A stretch of DNA of 64,000 nucleotides. Source: Sporosarcina luteola (GTDB lineage Bacteria; Bacillota; Bacilli; Bacillales_A; Planococcaceae). The notes under the pieces were generated by a model. It was not told the origin of the DNA. It saw only the letters and a list, made by a program, of their open reading frames with translations, and searched no databases. Positions 8,898 to 17,781 of this stretch are shown here, one piece after another. The translations under genes and the position numbers were made by a program. The first letter of the stretch is position 1. Each line of letters opens with the position of its first letter. Location: contig JACHLS010000001.1 of assembly GCA_014204635.1 (NCBI GenBank), positions 310,001-374,000 on the forward strand, read 5' to 3'.

Positions 8898-9674
8898 GTG
8901 AAGCCGGGTATGGGAAATAAGAAGAAAATCAGGGAAATGGAAAGAATACTGGAGGAACTGAAGGCTGCGGAGGGACAGCAAGCTGTCACATTTGAGGAAG
9001 CGGCAGGTAAAAGGCGAAAGAGCAGGACAAGCTTTTGGAGAATGGGCAAGGCTTTCTTTTCTATGTGGAGGCGATCCATCCTTTTAATAGCGGTCCTCGT
9101 TATCCTTTTGATCATTGCGTTGCCATTCATCACGTTTTATTATTTGAAATCGGGCAGCACTTTCACTGAGGAAAAGGGTGTCTTCCTGGAACGAATTCAA
9201 GATTTAAATGAGATGGCGACAGCAGAATCGTATACGAAGGTTATCATTGAACGGCAAGATAACCAGCTATTTGGCCAAAGCATTGGAGTCAACCTGCCCG
9301 GCACAAAGCGCCAATTGCTGGTCGTGATTCCGGGCTCCGTGAAAGCCGGAGTCGATTTGAGCCGTCTGTCAGAAAATGATATTACGATAGATGATAGGAA
9401 GAAGACAGCCACATTGGCATTGCCGTCTGCGACATTTTTAGGCGGCGCTGAAATCTACTTTGATCAAGTTGAGATCTATTCCTATGAAGGCCTATTCAGG
9501 GAAAAGGCGGACATTGAAGAGGCATACGAATTAGCGGAAGAAGCAAAAAAACTGATCCTGGAAGAAAGTGCTGGGCAAGGGGTCTTGCAATTGGCGGAAC
9601 AAAATGCCGAAAAGACTTTGAAGGAAATGTTTTCGTTTGCCGGCTACGACGTGACCATTACATTCAAGGAGTGA
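8898..9674 (+). CDS. DUF4230 family membrane-anchored protein
   Basis: 258 residues. A charged, basic cytoplasmic N-terminus (1-59) is followed by one transmembrane segment (about 60-83), then an extracytoplasmic DUF4230 domain (about 90-258) with alternating strands and a late acidic helix. Function unknown. The start is uncertain: a GTG at 8898 sits three bases after GGAGG and an ATG at 8910 sits fifteen bases after it. The gene ends seven bases before ung, so it is probably the first gene of the ung transcription unit; whether it has a functional link to DNA repair is unknown. Confidence 0.75.
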   Translation: MKPGMGNKKKIREMERILEELKAAEGQQAVTFEEAAGKRRKSRTSFWRMGKAFFSMWRRSILLIAVLVILLIIALPFITFYYLKSGSTFTEEKGVFLERIQDLNEMATAESYTKVIIERQDNQLFGQSIGVNLPGTKRQLLVVIPGSVKAGVDLSRLSENDITIDDRKKTATLALPSATFLGGAEIYFDQVEIYSYEGLFREKADIEEAYELAEEAKKLILEESAGQGVLQLAEQNAEKTLKEMFSFAGYDVTITFKE

Positions 9675-9680
9675 CTCGTT

Positions 9681-10355
9681 ATGAAACGCAAATTTGAAAA
9701 CGATTGGGACGATGTGCTTGCAGAAGAGTTTCAGCAACCGTACTACTTACAATTAAGAGATTTCTTGAAAGGGCAATATGCCTCAGCACCGATCTATCCA
9801 CTGATGGAGGATATGTGGACAGCCTTTAAGTTGACTCCGTACCACCAGGTGAAAGTCGTGATTTTAGGCCAAGATCCTTATCATGGACCCGGGCAGGCGC
9901 ATGGCCTCAGTTTCTCCGTAAAAGAGGGAGTTAAAATTCCGCCGAGCTTACGCAATATTTTCAAGGAATTAAAGGCCGACATCGGTTGTGAAACACCTGT
10001 TCATGGAATGCTCACCGGCTGGGCGAAGCAAGGCGTTCTGCTGCTTAATACCGTGCTGACGGTTCGTGAAGGAGAGGCTCATTCACATCGTGGCAAAGGA
10101 TGGGAATGCTTTACAGATAAGGTGATTCAGAAATTGTCTGCACGCAAAGAGCCGGTTGTATTTGTCTTATGGGGAAAGCCTGCACAAACAAAAAAGAGTT
10201 TAATTGATACGAATCGGCATTTTATCATTGAATCTGCTCACCCGAGCCCTCTCAGTGCAAGCCGGGGTTTTTTGGGCAGCCGTCCATTCTCGAAGGTGAA
10301 TGAGCAACTGCAGCAATGGGGAGAGGATACGATCGACTGGTGCCGCACTATGTAA
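9681..10355 (+). CDS. ung: Uracil-DNA glycosylase
   Basis: 224-residue family 1 UDG that excises uracil from DNA by water attack. The catalytic-water motif [13 protein letters not shown] is at residues 63-75 (Asp65), and the second motif [10 protein letters not shown] carries the catalytic His. Length is standard. AAGGAG precedes ATG 9681. Gene order ung, Cys-rich small protein, ywdI, ywdK follows B. subtilis apart from the small protein. Confidence 0.97.
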   Translation: MKRKFENDWDDVLAEEFQQPYYLQLRDFLKGQYASAPIYPLMEDMWTAFKLTPYHQVKVVILGQDPYHGPGQAHGLSFSVKEGVKIPPSLRNIFKELKADIGCETPVHGMLTGWAKQGVLLLNTVLTVREGEAHSHRGKGWECFTDKVIQKLSARKEPVVFVLWGKPAQTKKSLIDTNRHFIIESAHPSPLSASRGFLGSRPFSKVNEQLQQWGEDTIDWCRTM

Positions 10356-10397
10356 TTTACTTCCCAACCGTGATACAGTGATGAGAGAAAGAGGGAG

Positions 10398-10580
10398 ATG
10401 AATGTGGCGGTCAACTGTTTCAAGTGCCGGCATTTCTTTGTAACGTGGGATCCGCAGCATCCACGCGGTTGCAAGGCGTACGGGTTCAAGACGCGGGAAC
10501 TCCCTTCCATCGTCGTCCGCCGTTCTTCGGGGATCGAATGCATGCATTTTTCTCAAAAGAAGGGGGAAGCCGGAAAATGA
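10398..10580 (+). CDS. Small Cys-rich protein (putative zinc-binding), ung operon
   Basis: 60 residues at most, with Cys at 7, 10, 25 and 48 and histidines at 12, 21 and 50: a CxxC plus two separated Cys, compatible with a small zinc ribbon. The segment between is rich in Trp, Pro, Gly and Lys (TWDPQHPRGCKAYGFKT). It begins 42 bases after ung, and its TGA overlaps the ATG of the next gene, showing translational coupling. ATG 10398 is close to GAGGG; GTG 10404 is better spaced and may be the real start. Function unknown; possible partner of Ung or a nucleic acid-binding adaptor (inference). Confidence 0.7.
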   Translation: MNVAVNCFKCRHFFVTWDPQHPRGCKAYGFKTRELPSIVVRRSSGIECMHFSQKKGEAGK

Positions 10581-10849
10581 TTTCGCAAGAACAACTTTTA
10601 GCTGAAATGGAACGCCAACTGCAAAAGGCCAAAATGGCCGAGGACGACCAAGCCGTCCGTGAGGCACTTGCAGCCATCCGCTCGCTTTGCGAAGTAGTGC
10701 TCGGAAGCAACAACACTTCGATGTTCACAAAACTATCCAAGGAGCCTATAATGCAGCAAGTTGCAGCGCCTATTCCTTCCACCTTGCCAATGGAAGGCAG
10801 GCCATTGGAAGAAGAGGATGCGAATGGCGGCTCGCTGTTCGATTTTTGA
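10577..10849 (+). CDS. ywdI: YwdI-like protein (DUF5327)
   Basis: 90 residues. The N-terminal half is helical and charged (EQLLAEMERQLQKAKMAEDD, residues 4-23), the C-terminal half is disordered and ends GGSLFDF. It corresponds by position, size and composition to B. subtilis YwdI. Its ATG overlaps the previous stop codon (ATGA) with AAGGGGGAAG upstream. Function unknown. The sequence after it holds no clear terminator up to ywdK. Confidence 0.75.
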   Translation: MISQEQLLAEMERQLQKAKMAEDDQAVREALAAIRSLCEVVLGSNNTSMFTKLSKEPIMQQVAAPIPSTLPMEGRPLEEEDANGGSLFDF

Positions 10850-11071
10850 TCCTCATTGAAATGCTAGCGACATGCATATCTGTGGCAGGGTTGAAAATTG
10901 TCGAAAACTTGTCATGCAATCCATAGGGTAAAACATCCGAAAACGAGGTACGATAGGAAAGCATAGGGTGGGAGACAGGGAGTTCAAATGGGCTTGCATG
11001 CCCGAATGAATCGTGTCTCGCAGACACTCTTCCATCGAAAGGTACTTGAATTGAAGGAGAGAAGGATACAT

Positions 11072-11452
11072 ATGCCATTTTTCATTATTGCGGGCGCTGT
11101 AAATGCCGCTATTGCAGTTGCACTCGGGGCATTTGGTGCCCATGCTTTAAAGGAAAAACTTACGGAACATTATCTTGCCATTTGGGAAACAGCTGTGCAA
11201 TACCAAATGTTCCATGCGCTTGGATTGATTGCCGTGGGAATTTTGATGAGCTCCTCTTTGCTCGGACCTTCCACACAGCTTAGCTGGGCGGGGTACCTGC
11301 TGCTTGCCGGTGTCATCATTTTTTCCGGCAGCTTGTATGCATTAAGCCTTTCCGGCATCGGGGTGCTCGGCGCCATCACACCGATTGGCGGCGTGGCTTT
11401 TATTATCGGCTGGGTCATGCTGATTATAGCGGCCGCCAAATTTGGGAAATAA
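11072..11452 (+). CDS. ywdK: DUF423 family membrane protein YwdK
   Basis: 126 residues, four hydrophobic segments, with the conserved ALGAFGAHALKEKL and WETAVQYQMFHALGL motifs of DUF423. Integral membrane protein of unknown function, widespread in bacteria. ATG 11072 follows AAGGAGAGAAGGA; an upstream in-frame start at 10988 gives a non-homologous extension and is rejected. It follows ywdI by 222 bases, in the same order as B. subtilis. Confidence 0.88.
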   Translation: MPFFIIAGAVNAAIAVALGAFGAHALKEKLTEHYLAIWETAVQYQMFHALGLIAVGILMSSSLLGPSTQLSWAGYLLLAGVIIFSGSLYALSLSGIGVLGAITPIGGVAFIIGWVMLIIAAAKFGK

Positions 11453-11455
11453 ACA

Positions 11456-11496
11456 CGGCAGTGAGGCTCCTTTAGTGGGCCCGCTGTTTTTTTGTT
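11456..11496 (+). terminator. Probable terminator of the ung-ywdK unit
   Basis: Imperfect GC-rich stem (GGCAGTGAGGC / GGCCCGCTG) followed by T7. Mismatches in the stem lower confidence. Confidence 0.5.
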
Positions 11497-11869
11497 TAGA
11501 GAGGCTGTAACGTGTTATAGACTTTCGGTAAAAGCTATTGTGCTCCTATTCATGAGAGAGAAGGCAACCATTTTTTCAACAAGAGAAGTTTTCGTGCATC
11601 ATCGAAGACAAGTCCAAGCATAGAGCAGAGAGTAACTGTATAAGAGATTGGGGATGAAGTGATCAGAAGAATATTGCCAAGCGGTTATCCGACTGCCGAT
11701 TAAGTGGAAAAAAGAATAATAGAAAGAGTTGAACCTTTGGGGAGGAAATAAACGCAGATAATGGACTTTGAGAACTTTAGGGACAGACCAAGGCTTGGTG
11801 TCATTTTTGGAAAAAAGTCACAATTAATTTCCGAGTTATGTGATAGACTAAAGTAAAGGAGGCGTTTCC
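11497..11869 (+). other. Gene-poor gap with one possible 31-codon ORF
   Basis: No recognisable gene. A short ORF runs from ATG 11761 to TAA 11854-11856 (31 residues) with GGGGAGGAAA 11 bases upstream of it. Its stop lies two bases before the AGGAGG signal of the next gene. Its product has no hydrophobic segment and is not recognised. The 5-prime part of the gap is purine-rich without clear structure. Confidence 0.3.
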
Positions 11870-12916
11870 ATGGTTGCTAAACATGCGCGTACCAAAACTG
11901 GCCTATATGCGTTTCTCTTCGTGCTAGTCGTTTTCAGCAATTATTTGGCCTACCGGCTGCCTGTCATTCCGGTACCGCCGGATGCCCGGGGGATGGTCAT
12001 AGGTTCGCTTATTGATTTGTCCATCATTGCTCCGTTGCTTATTTTAGCAATGACGCGAAAAAAAGGGTTTACTCTGAAACGATTTGTTACGTTTATGGTG
12101 CTTGGCCTCGTGGCGGCTCGATTCATCATTCCATCTGCACAATTTGCGGCGTTTGCATTTATTCCATACATTGCAATTGGTGTGGAAGTTCTCTTGCTAT
12201 TAGCAGAAATCAGCTTGATTTTCCTATTAATCAAACATGTGCCTTCCATTTTAAAAGAGGTAAAACTAGAGCAAGCAAGCAGTTTGTTTGCATTTCCTGC
12301 ACTGGTAAAGAAAAAAGTATCCGCGCATCCGCTCATTTCCATGTTGGCTGCCGAGTCCCTCATGTTTTATTATGCATTGGCATCTTGGAAACGGAAGCCT
12401 TCTCTTGCCCAAAATCAGTTTACTTTGCATCAAAAGACCAGCTTAGTTGCATTTAACGTGATGCTCATCCATGCCATTGTGGTTGAAACAATCGGCTTTC
12501 ATTGGTGGTTGCACGAAAAATCTGTACTTCTCGCAATTGTCCTGCTTGTCCTGAATATTTATTCCCTTGTATATATTCTCGCGGACATCCAAGCAGTCCG
12601 CCTCAATCCATTGGTAGTGGAAGAGGATCGGTTATACGTATCACTTGGCCTCGGAAAACGCATGGAAATTCCTTATCAAGACATTGAGAGATTGGAATGG
12701 GGGAAAGAGGCGGAGGCTGTCTCTTTAAAAGACCAAAGCATGATCGATTTCATCGCACGAGATTTTGAAGAGGTAAAGCCTCATTGTGTCATCTATTTTA
12801 AAAAACCATTGACAGCAACGGTGTTTTTAGGATTTGAGAAACCGTTCACGGCGGCAGCCATTCGGCTGGATGAACCGTTGAAATTCAGGCATCTGTTGGA
12901 AGATAAGATGATGTGA
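11870..12916 (+). CDS. Uncharacterised polytopic membrane protein
   Basis: 348 residues. About six to seven hydrophobic segments occupy residues 10-245, with WKRKP and HEK loops, followed by a soluble C-terminal domain (about 250-348) of alternating strands (RLYVSLGLGKRMEIPYQDIERL) that resembles the PH-like tail found in other membrane proteins. AAAGGAGG precedes ATG 11870. Bacillaceae homologues are often mislabelled as beta-carotene monooxygenase; nothing here supports an oxygenase. Function unknown. It is a single gene with its own terminator. Confidence 0.75.
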   Translation: MVAKHARTKTGLYAFLFVLVVFSNYLAYRLPVIPVPPDARGMVIGSLIDLSIIAPLLILAMTRKKGFTLKRFVTFMVLGLVAARFIIPSAQFAAFAFIPYIAIGVEVLLLLAEISLIFLLIKHVPSILKEVKLEQASSLFAFPALVKKKVSAHPLISMLAAESLMFYYALASWKRKPSLAQNQFTLHQKTSLVAFNVMLIHAIVVETIGFHWWLHEKSVLLAIVLLVLNIYSLVYILADIQAVRLNPLVVEEDRLYVSLGLGKRMEIPYQDIERLEWGKEAEAVSLKDQSMIDFIARDFEEVKPHCVIYFKKPLTATVFLGFEKPFTAAAIRLDEPLKFRHLLEDKMM

Positions 12917-12933
12917 CATTACGAATTTACACA

Positions 12934-12973
12934 AAAACACTCCCGTCATAACTGTTTGACGGAAGTGTTTTCT
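12934..12973. terminator. Bidirectional terminator between the membrane protein gene and gerQ
   Basis: AAAACACT-CCCGTCA pairs with TGACGG-AAGTGTTTT, with A/T tracts on both sides, between two convergent genes. Confidence 0.85.
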
Positions 12974-12974
12974 T

Positions 12975-13328
12975 TTAGCCAAGAGGATTCTGGTTAAAGT
13001 AGTTCAGTTCTTCGTTGAACTCCGCATAATCAAAGTAAATCATCGGGAAGAGATAGCGTTTGTTCGTCCCGATTTCACTCAAAATGACATGATCCCGTCC
13101 GGCAGCCTCTACTCGGCCTTGAACAGCAATCGTGTTTTTTCCTGCTTCCACCGCATGCTCAAATGAAAAGTGGAAGACGCCCGGCTTGCCGCGGTTCAAG
13201 CGCAGGATATTCTCAATATAAGATTGCTCTCCTGTGGCGGGCGGCCTGCCGCTTGGCAAGGTCACTTGCGGCGGCATCATTTGTTGTTGCTGTTGCTGAA
13301 AAGCCGGGTTCCAATAATATTGGACCAT
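12975..13328 (-). CDS. gerQ: Spore coat protein GerQ
   Basis: 117 residues: a Gln/Pro-rich N-terminus (FQQQQQQMMPPQ) and the conserved core QSYIENILRLNRGK ... VEAAGRDHVILS ... RYLFPMIYFDYAEF that identifies GerQ (YwdL). In B. subtilis it is a coat protein cross-linked by transglutaminase and required for CwlJ location during germination. The Gln and Lys needed for cross-linking are plentiful. It lies just downstream of cwlJ (23 bases), reflecting their partnership. AAAGGATG precedes the ATG. Expression is expected in the mother cell. Confidence 0.93.
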   Translation of the reverse strand: MVQYYWNPAFQQQQQQMMPPQVTLPSGRPPATGEQSYIENILRLNRGKPGVFHFSFEHAVEAGKNTIAVQGRVEAAGRDHVILSEIGTNKRYLFPMIYFDYAEFNEELNYFNQNPLG

Positions 13329-13351
13329 GTTTCAACTTCATCCTTTCATTT

Positions 13352-13771
13352 TTAAATTTGAGGACAGTCTTGTTCGGATGGGGAAAAGAAGCAGTGTGAT
13401 TTGTATCTGCCGGTATTCTGCTGATTGTACCATTGGGCAGGGCAATCTCCGGACGGCATGAAAAACCAGAGGGAACGGGTCGCGGGATGAAACCGTTCGC
13501 CGTTGATGACACGTCTAGCCAGTCTACGGTCTTGTTCACGGGCGCGCTGGTAAAAATATCCCTTTGTTGTCGCTTCAAATCCGCCCGGCTTTTGGAAGAC
13601 CATTTGTTGCAATGTGCGGATATCTTCGAAGTCAAGACAGTTCCCCCGAACCCGATTCACCCCCACATTGCCGACCATCAACATGCCCAAATCCCCTTCA
13701 CCTTCAGCTTCGGCCCGCATTAATCGAGCTAATAAATCCACTTCCCTGTCTGTGGCCTTAATGACTGCCAC
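13352..13771 (-). CDS. cwlJ: Spore cortex-lytic hydrolase CwlJ
   Basis: 139 residues, Hydrolase_2/SleB-like domain covering nearly the whole protein, without signal peptide, as for CwlJ. RAEAEGEG carries the catalytic Glu and the later YFYQRA and RSLWFFMP segments are typical. It degrades spore cortex muramic-lactam peptidoglycan during Ca-DPA-triggered germination and needs GerQ, encoded next. The start is GTG 13769-13771 after GTGAGGGGGG. A CATAAGGTA element (13791-13799, minus strand) resembles a sigma-K/sigma-E type -10 box, but no convincing -35 was found. Confidence 0.93.
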   Translation of the reverse strand: MAVIKATDREVDLLARLMRAEAEGEGDLGMLMVGNVGVNRVRGNCLDFEDIRTLQQMVFQKPGGFEATTKGYFYQRAREQDRRLARRVINGERFHPATRSLWFFMPSGDCPAQWYNQQNTGRYKSHCFFSPSEQDCPQI

Positions 13772-13869
13772 GGCATACCCCCCTCACGACTACCTTATGA
13801 GAGGAAACCATCAATCATACATAAAATTATTGAACTTATGCTAGACTAGTTGAAAAGGGGGGGATTGAT

Positions 13870-14724
13870 ATGAAAATTAAAAATATAATCCCAGATTTCA
13901 TAGAGAGGTACGAAGCGGAGGAATCATTTGGACTACAAGAATTGGAAACGTATCTGCAAACCCATGCGGATCTTTTTGAGTTGTATTTTCCAGATCATTG
14001 CCCAAGAACCGAAGAACGGCTGCAGCTTGCCTTGCAGCAATATCCTGCGAAGTTGGATGATCTGAAGAGATTTTCAGCGGATATGCCGGACATTTTGGTG
14101 CGGATTGAACAGGGGTTTGAACAGACGTTTCATGTCGATTTGGACCTGAAATATAAATTAATTGTGGGGACATTTGGCTCCAATGCGTTCGTGACACGTA
14201 CAAAAAAGAGAACTATCTACTTTGCGGCAGAAAAGCTGTCTGCGCAAAAAGAGCATCTAGAAGTGATTGCAGCGCATGAGATCGGTCATGTCACCCATTT
14301 TGCCCTTGGAACTAAAAATGGGATCGACTGGCCGAGTATTGATTGGACAAGTGGTTTGACAATACTTTACACCGAAGGAGTTGCCACCTACCTCTCTATG
14401 AAACAGGTGCCAGGCCTGCGTGAATCGGTCTATTATAGTTTTGATGATGAAGGTGATCCGTGGGTATCCTGCTTGAGGGAAAATAAGGCCGAAATCAAGC
14501 GGCGCTTTCTGGAAGATGCGGAAACTGGTTGGGATATGCCAAAAGAGAAGGAGTGGTTCCGCTTGTCCGGCGGCTCTTATTTCGGTCTGAATCGGATCGG
14601 TTATTTGCTAGGAACTGCGTATGTCCAGCATCTTGTCGAACGGGAAGGGGAAGAAAAGGCGTTGACGTATTGGGTAGACCAGGACGTAAAGAAAGATATT
14701 TTGGAATGGCTTGGGCGAGAATAA
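13870..14724 (+). CDS. Putative zinc metalloprotease-like protein (HExxH, DUF2268-like)
   Basis: 284 residues with HEIGH at 136-140 in the context AAHEIGHVTHF, and a downstream TEGVATY segment that could supply the third zinc ligand (Glu), as in gluzincins and DUF2268 predicted proteases. There is no signal peptide or transmembrane segment, so it is probably cytoplasmic. A strong AAAGGGGGGG signal precedes ATG 13870. Neighbours (cwlJ divergent, a GNAT downstream) give no pathway hint. Substrate unknown. Confidence 0.7.
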   Translation: MKIKNIIPDFIERYEAEESFGLQELETYLQTHADLFELYFPDHCPRTEERLQLALQQYPAKLDDLKRFSADMPDILVRIEQGFEQTFHVDLDLKYKLIVGTFGSNAFVTRTKKRTIYFAAEKLSAQKEHLEVIAAHEIGHVTHFALGTKNGIDWPSIDWTSGLTILYTEGVATYLSMKQVPGLRESVYYSFDDEGDPWVSCLRENKAEIKRRFLEDAETGWDMPKEKEWFRLSGGSYFGLNRIGYLLGTAYVQHLVEREGEEKALTYWVDQDVKKDILEWLGRE

Positions 14725-14764
14725 AACAGATTGAAAAATTCACAGTAAAGAGGTCTTGATCGTA

Positions 14765-15202
14765 GTGGATAACACGATAATTAAAGAGCTTCAAACGAAA
14801 CGGGAAATACTTGAGGCATTTCCTATTATGAAGCAGCTGCGTCCTCATTTAGATGAAAGCAGCTATTTTGAATTAGTTATGGCTGCCAAAGAGAGTGATG
14901 GCTATAAAATGTATGCTCTCTTCGAAGAACATACAATGGTTGCGGTAACTGGTTTCAAGCCGATGATCACACTCTCCAGCGGCAGATTTGTATGGATCTG
15001 CGACTTGGTGACAGATCAACAGATAAGGTCAAAGGGGTATGGGGAAAGACTGCTGACGTTTGTGCAGGAGTGGGCTAGAGAACATAACTATGGAAGCATT
15101 TCTCTTTCTTCAGGGCTGGAACGAACGGACGCACATCGGTTTTATCTGGAAAAAATGAAATATGCAAAAACCAGTTATGTGTTCAAGAAGAGTGTAGATT
15201 AA
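14765..15202 (+). CDS. GNAT family N-acetyltransferase
   Basis: About 145 residues. The acetyl-CoA binding segment VTDQQIRSKGYGERLLTFVQEWA matches GNAT motif A, followed by SISLSSGLERTDAHRFYLEKMKY (motif B). GTG 14765 is preferred (AAAGAGG 11 bases upstream); TTG 14756 is an alternative but sits only two bases from that signal. Acceptor substrate unknown. It starts 40 bases after the metalloprotease-like gene and may be co-transcribed. Confidence 0.8.
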   Translation: MDNTIIKELQTKREILEAFPIMKQLRPHLDESSYFELVMAAKESDGYKMYALFEEHTMVAVTGFKPMITLSSGRFVWICDLVTDQQIRSKGYGERLLTFVQEWAREHNYGSISLSSGLERTDAHRFYLEKMKYAKTSYVFKKSVD

Positions 15203-15320
15203 ATCACTTGAATGATTTTTATTTGTTTGGTGTAGAAAGTGATCTCTCGTTGTCGGTATTCATTTCTCTAGTTCGTTTTATAGAGTCAACGAGTGGAGAT
15301 AACGCGTTTGAGGTGATAGG

Positions 15321-15743
15321 TTGTTTGTTAAAGGAGTAAACCATTTTTTATTTTCAGTGTCTGATTTGGAAAAGTCCATTACATTTTATCAAGATGTATT
15401 TGAAGCTAGATTACTGGTGAAAGGAAAAAGTACCGCTTACTTTGATTTGAATGGTATGTGGATCGCGTTGAATTTGGAAAAGGACATCGCTCGCACTGAG
15501 ATGAATCCATCATACACGCATATTGCTTTCACCGTTAATGAGTCTGATTTTGACTGCATCTATAACAGGTTGGAAAAGTTGGGCGTAAACATTTTAACGG
15601 GGCGTCAAAGAGATGAAAGAGATAAGAAATCAATTTATTTTACGGATCCTGATGGCCATAAATTTGAATTTCATACAGGTACTTTGCAGGACAGGCTGGA
15701 TTACTACAAAAAAGACAAACCCCATATGGAATTCTACGATTGA
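15321..15743 (+). CDS. fosB: Metallothiol transferase FosB (fosfomycin resistance)
   Basis: 140-residue vicinal-oxygen-chelate (glyoxalase fold) enzyme that opens the fosfomycin epoxide by adding bacillithiol or L-cysteine. Metal ligands align with known FosB: His8, His67 and Glu116. The N-terminal pattern [17 protein letters not shown] and SYTHIAFTV are diagnostic. The start is TTG 15321 after AGGTGAT. The organism carries bshB2, so bacillithiol is probably available; the drug target MurA-type enzyme (murAB) is also in this window. A long inverted repeat (CTCGTTG 15246-15252 with CAACGAG 15287-15293, inner CTCTA/TAGAG) lies just upstream. The chromosomal setting suggests intrinsic rather than acquired resistance. 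Confidence 0.92.
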   Translation: MFVKGVNHFLFSVSDLEKSITFYQDVFEARLLVKGKSTAYFDLNGMWIALNLEKDIARTEMNPSYTHIAFTVNESDFDCIYNRLEKLGVNILTGRQRDERDKKSIYFTDPDGHKFEFHTGTLQDRLDYYKKDKPHMEFYD

Positions 15744-15817
15744 TTGGCAATGCATGAGAACCAATCAAGAGTTGGATTTTTGTCTTCCTGCGTGCAGTAC
15801 AGGGAAGCTAACATGAA

Positions 15818-15844
15818 AAAGACCGCCCGCTATGGACGGTCTTT
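15818..15844. terminator. Bidirectional terminator between fosB and hemQ
   Basis: AAAGACCG / CGGTCTTT stem with 11-base loop and A/T tracts, between convergent genes. Confidence 0.8.
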
Positions 15845-15854
15845 TGACATATCA

Positions 15855-16604
15855 TTAAATGTGGAAAAACTGAGCTTTTTGATCGCCTTCCAAAATGGTT
15901 CCGACAAAGAAGGAGCCGAAGACGCCGTAGCGCGCGCTCACTTCGTCAAAACGCATTTCATAGACAAGTTTTTTGAACTGCAGCACATCGTCCGAGAAGA
16001 GGGTGACGCCCCATTCGAAATCATCAAAGCCGACCGAACCGGAAATGATTTGCTTCACTTTGCCGGCATAGCCGCGGCCGATCATGCCATGGCTGCGCAT
16101 TAATTCTTTCCGCTTGTCCATGTCAAGCATATACCAGTTGTCATCGCCTTCACGTTTTTTATCCATCGGGTAGAAGCAGACGTACTGACTCCGTGGAAGT
16201 TCAGGATAAAGACGCGAGCGGACGTATGGATTTTGATATGGATCTTCGTTCGATTCTCCCGCCAAGTAGTTCGATAATTCAACGACCGATACGTAGGAGT
16301 AGGCAGGAACCGTGTAATCCGCAATTGTTAATTTATTGAATTCGGCTTCAAGCTGTTGTAGTTCATCCATTGTCGGACGCAGCAACATGAGCATGAAATC
16401 CGCTTTTTGACCAACTACCGTATAGAAAGCATGGCTGCCAGTTTTGTCGTCATCCGCTTTTTGCAGTTTATCCAGAAATGCCATGAATTCAGCGACCGCT
16501 TCTTGCCGTTCCTCTTTCGAGATCAACTTCCAGGAAGCCCAGTCCATCGTGCGAAAATCGTGTAATACATACCAACCATCGAGTGTTATTGCAGCTTCGT
16601 TCAA
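15855..16604 (-). CDS. hemQ: Coproheme decarboxylase HemQ (ChdC)
   Basis: About 249 residues, close to B. subtilis HemQ (YwfI). The enzyme converts Fe-coproporphyrin III to heme b in the coproporphyrin-dependent pathway of Gram-positive bacteria. Conserved blocks visible: [44 protein letters not shown] with the tyrosine region, [18 protein letters not shown] (proximal heme His) and [18 protein letters not shown]. The TTG at 16602-16604 is chosen because AAAGGAG is ten bases upstream; a TTG three codons earlier overlaps that signal. It is divergent from pta, as in B. subtilis. Confidence 0.93.
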   Translation of the reverse strand: MNEAAITLDGWYVLHDFRTMDWASWKLISKEERQEAVAEFMAFLDKLQKADDDKTGSHAFYTVVGQKADFMLMLLRPTMDELQQLEAEFNKLTIADYTVPAYSYVSVVELSNYLAGESNEDPYQNPYVRSRLYPELPRSQYVCFYPMDKKREGDDNWYMLDMDKRKELMRSHGMIGRGYAGKVKQIISGSVGFDDFEWGVTLFSDDVLQFKKLVYEMRFDEVSARYGVFGSFFVGTILEGDQKAQFFHI

Positions 16605-16780
16605 GGGATTCAAACTCCTTTGCCTTTTGAATTTATTCTATCAACAGTGTAGCATACTGCCCCACGGAAAGCGGGCCACGGCGCTTGATGTCATGAATTT
16701 GACAAGAAGTAAATGGCTGTTCCGAAACCCTTAGAGAGTGGTATGCTTAGAGGACAAAAGAAAAGAAGGGTGGATGCCGG

Positions 16781-17752
16781 ATGACAGATTTATTCAACCA
16801 GCTAAGACAACAACTGGGCAACCAAGGAAAGAAAATCGTTTTACCAGAGGGGACGGATGTCCGGGTCCTGACGGCGGCAGCCCGTTTGCAGGAGGAAGGA
16901 ATTGTAAAACCAATCCTGTTAGGAAATGAATTGCAACTAAAACAAATCGCGGAAGACGTGTCTATTGATCTCGAGGGAATCGAGTGCATTGATCCTGAAC
17001 ACGTATCCTATTTCGATGAGTTAATCGATCTGTTTGTGGAACGCCGGAAAGGAAAAGCGACAGTGGAACAGGCAAGAGAGTTGCTGAAAGATGCAAATGT
17101 ATTCGGAACGATGCTTGTCTATTCGGGGCGGGCAGATGGGCTTGTCAGTGGAGCAGCCCATTCGACAGCGGACACTGTCCGGCCGGCCCTGCAAATCATT
17201 AAGACGAAACCGGGCGTTTCAAAGACGAGTGGCGCATTCATCATGATGAAAGGCAATGAGCGGCTTGTATTTGCAGATTGCGCGATCACCATCGCGCCGA
17301 CTGCCCAGGAATTAGCGGAAATCGCCTTGGAAAGTGCCAAAACGGCAAAGGCATTCGGTATGGAGCCGAAGGTGGCGATGCTCTCGTTTTCCACAAAGGG
17401 TTCTGCTGTTTCAGAAGAAACGGAGCGAGTAGGGGAAGCCGTCAAAATTGCCAAGACGATTGATCCAGATTTAACGCTAGATGGTGAATTCCAATTTGAT
17501 GCAGCTTATGTCCCGGAAGTGGCGGCGAAAAAAGCGCCGGACTCCGTTTTGAAAGGGGACGCGAATGTGTTTGTCTTCCCTTCGCTTGAGGCTGGCAATA
17601 TTGGTTATAAGCTGGTTCAACGGTTGGGTGGCTATGAAGCGATCGGCCCGATCTTGCAAGGGCTGAATGCCCCGGTCAATGATTTGTCCCGCGGTTGCTC
17701 CGCGGATGATGTATACAAGCTATCGCTGATTACAGCAGCACAGAGCTTGTAA
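16781..17752 (+). CDS. pta: Phosphate acetyltransferase
   Basis: 323 residues, standard for Pta: interconverts acetyl-CoA plus phosphate and acetyl phosphate plus CoA in acetate overflow metabolism. Motifs include KIVLPEGTDVRVLTAA, GLVSGAAHSTADTVRPALQ and VFVFPSLEAGNIGYKLVQRL. ATG 16781 follows AAGGGTGG. It lies between hemQ and lipL exactly as in B. subtilis and is probably co-transcribed with lipL (29-base gap). No cre site was found upstream, although pta is CcpA-activated in B. subtilis. Confidence 0.96.
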   Translation: MTDLFNQLRQQLGNQGKKIVLPEGTDVRVLTAAARLQEEGIVKPILLGNELQLKQIAEDVSIDLEGIECIDPEHVSYFDELIDLFVERRKGKATVEQARELLKDANVFGTMLVYSGRADGLVSGAAHSTADTVRPALQIIKTKPGVSKTSGAFIMMKGNERLVFADCAITIAPTAQELAEIALESAKTAKAFGMEPKVAMLSFSTKGSAVSEETERVGEAVKIAKTIDPDLTLDGEFQFDAAYVPEVAAKKAPDSVLKGDANVFVFPSLEAGNIGYKLVQRLGGYEAIGPILQGLNAPVNDLSRGCSADDVYKLSLITAAQSL

Positions 17753-17781
17753 TTTAATGATGGAAAGAGCAGGAGACGCAC

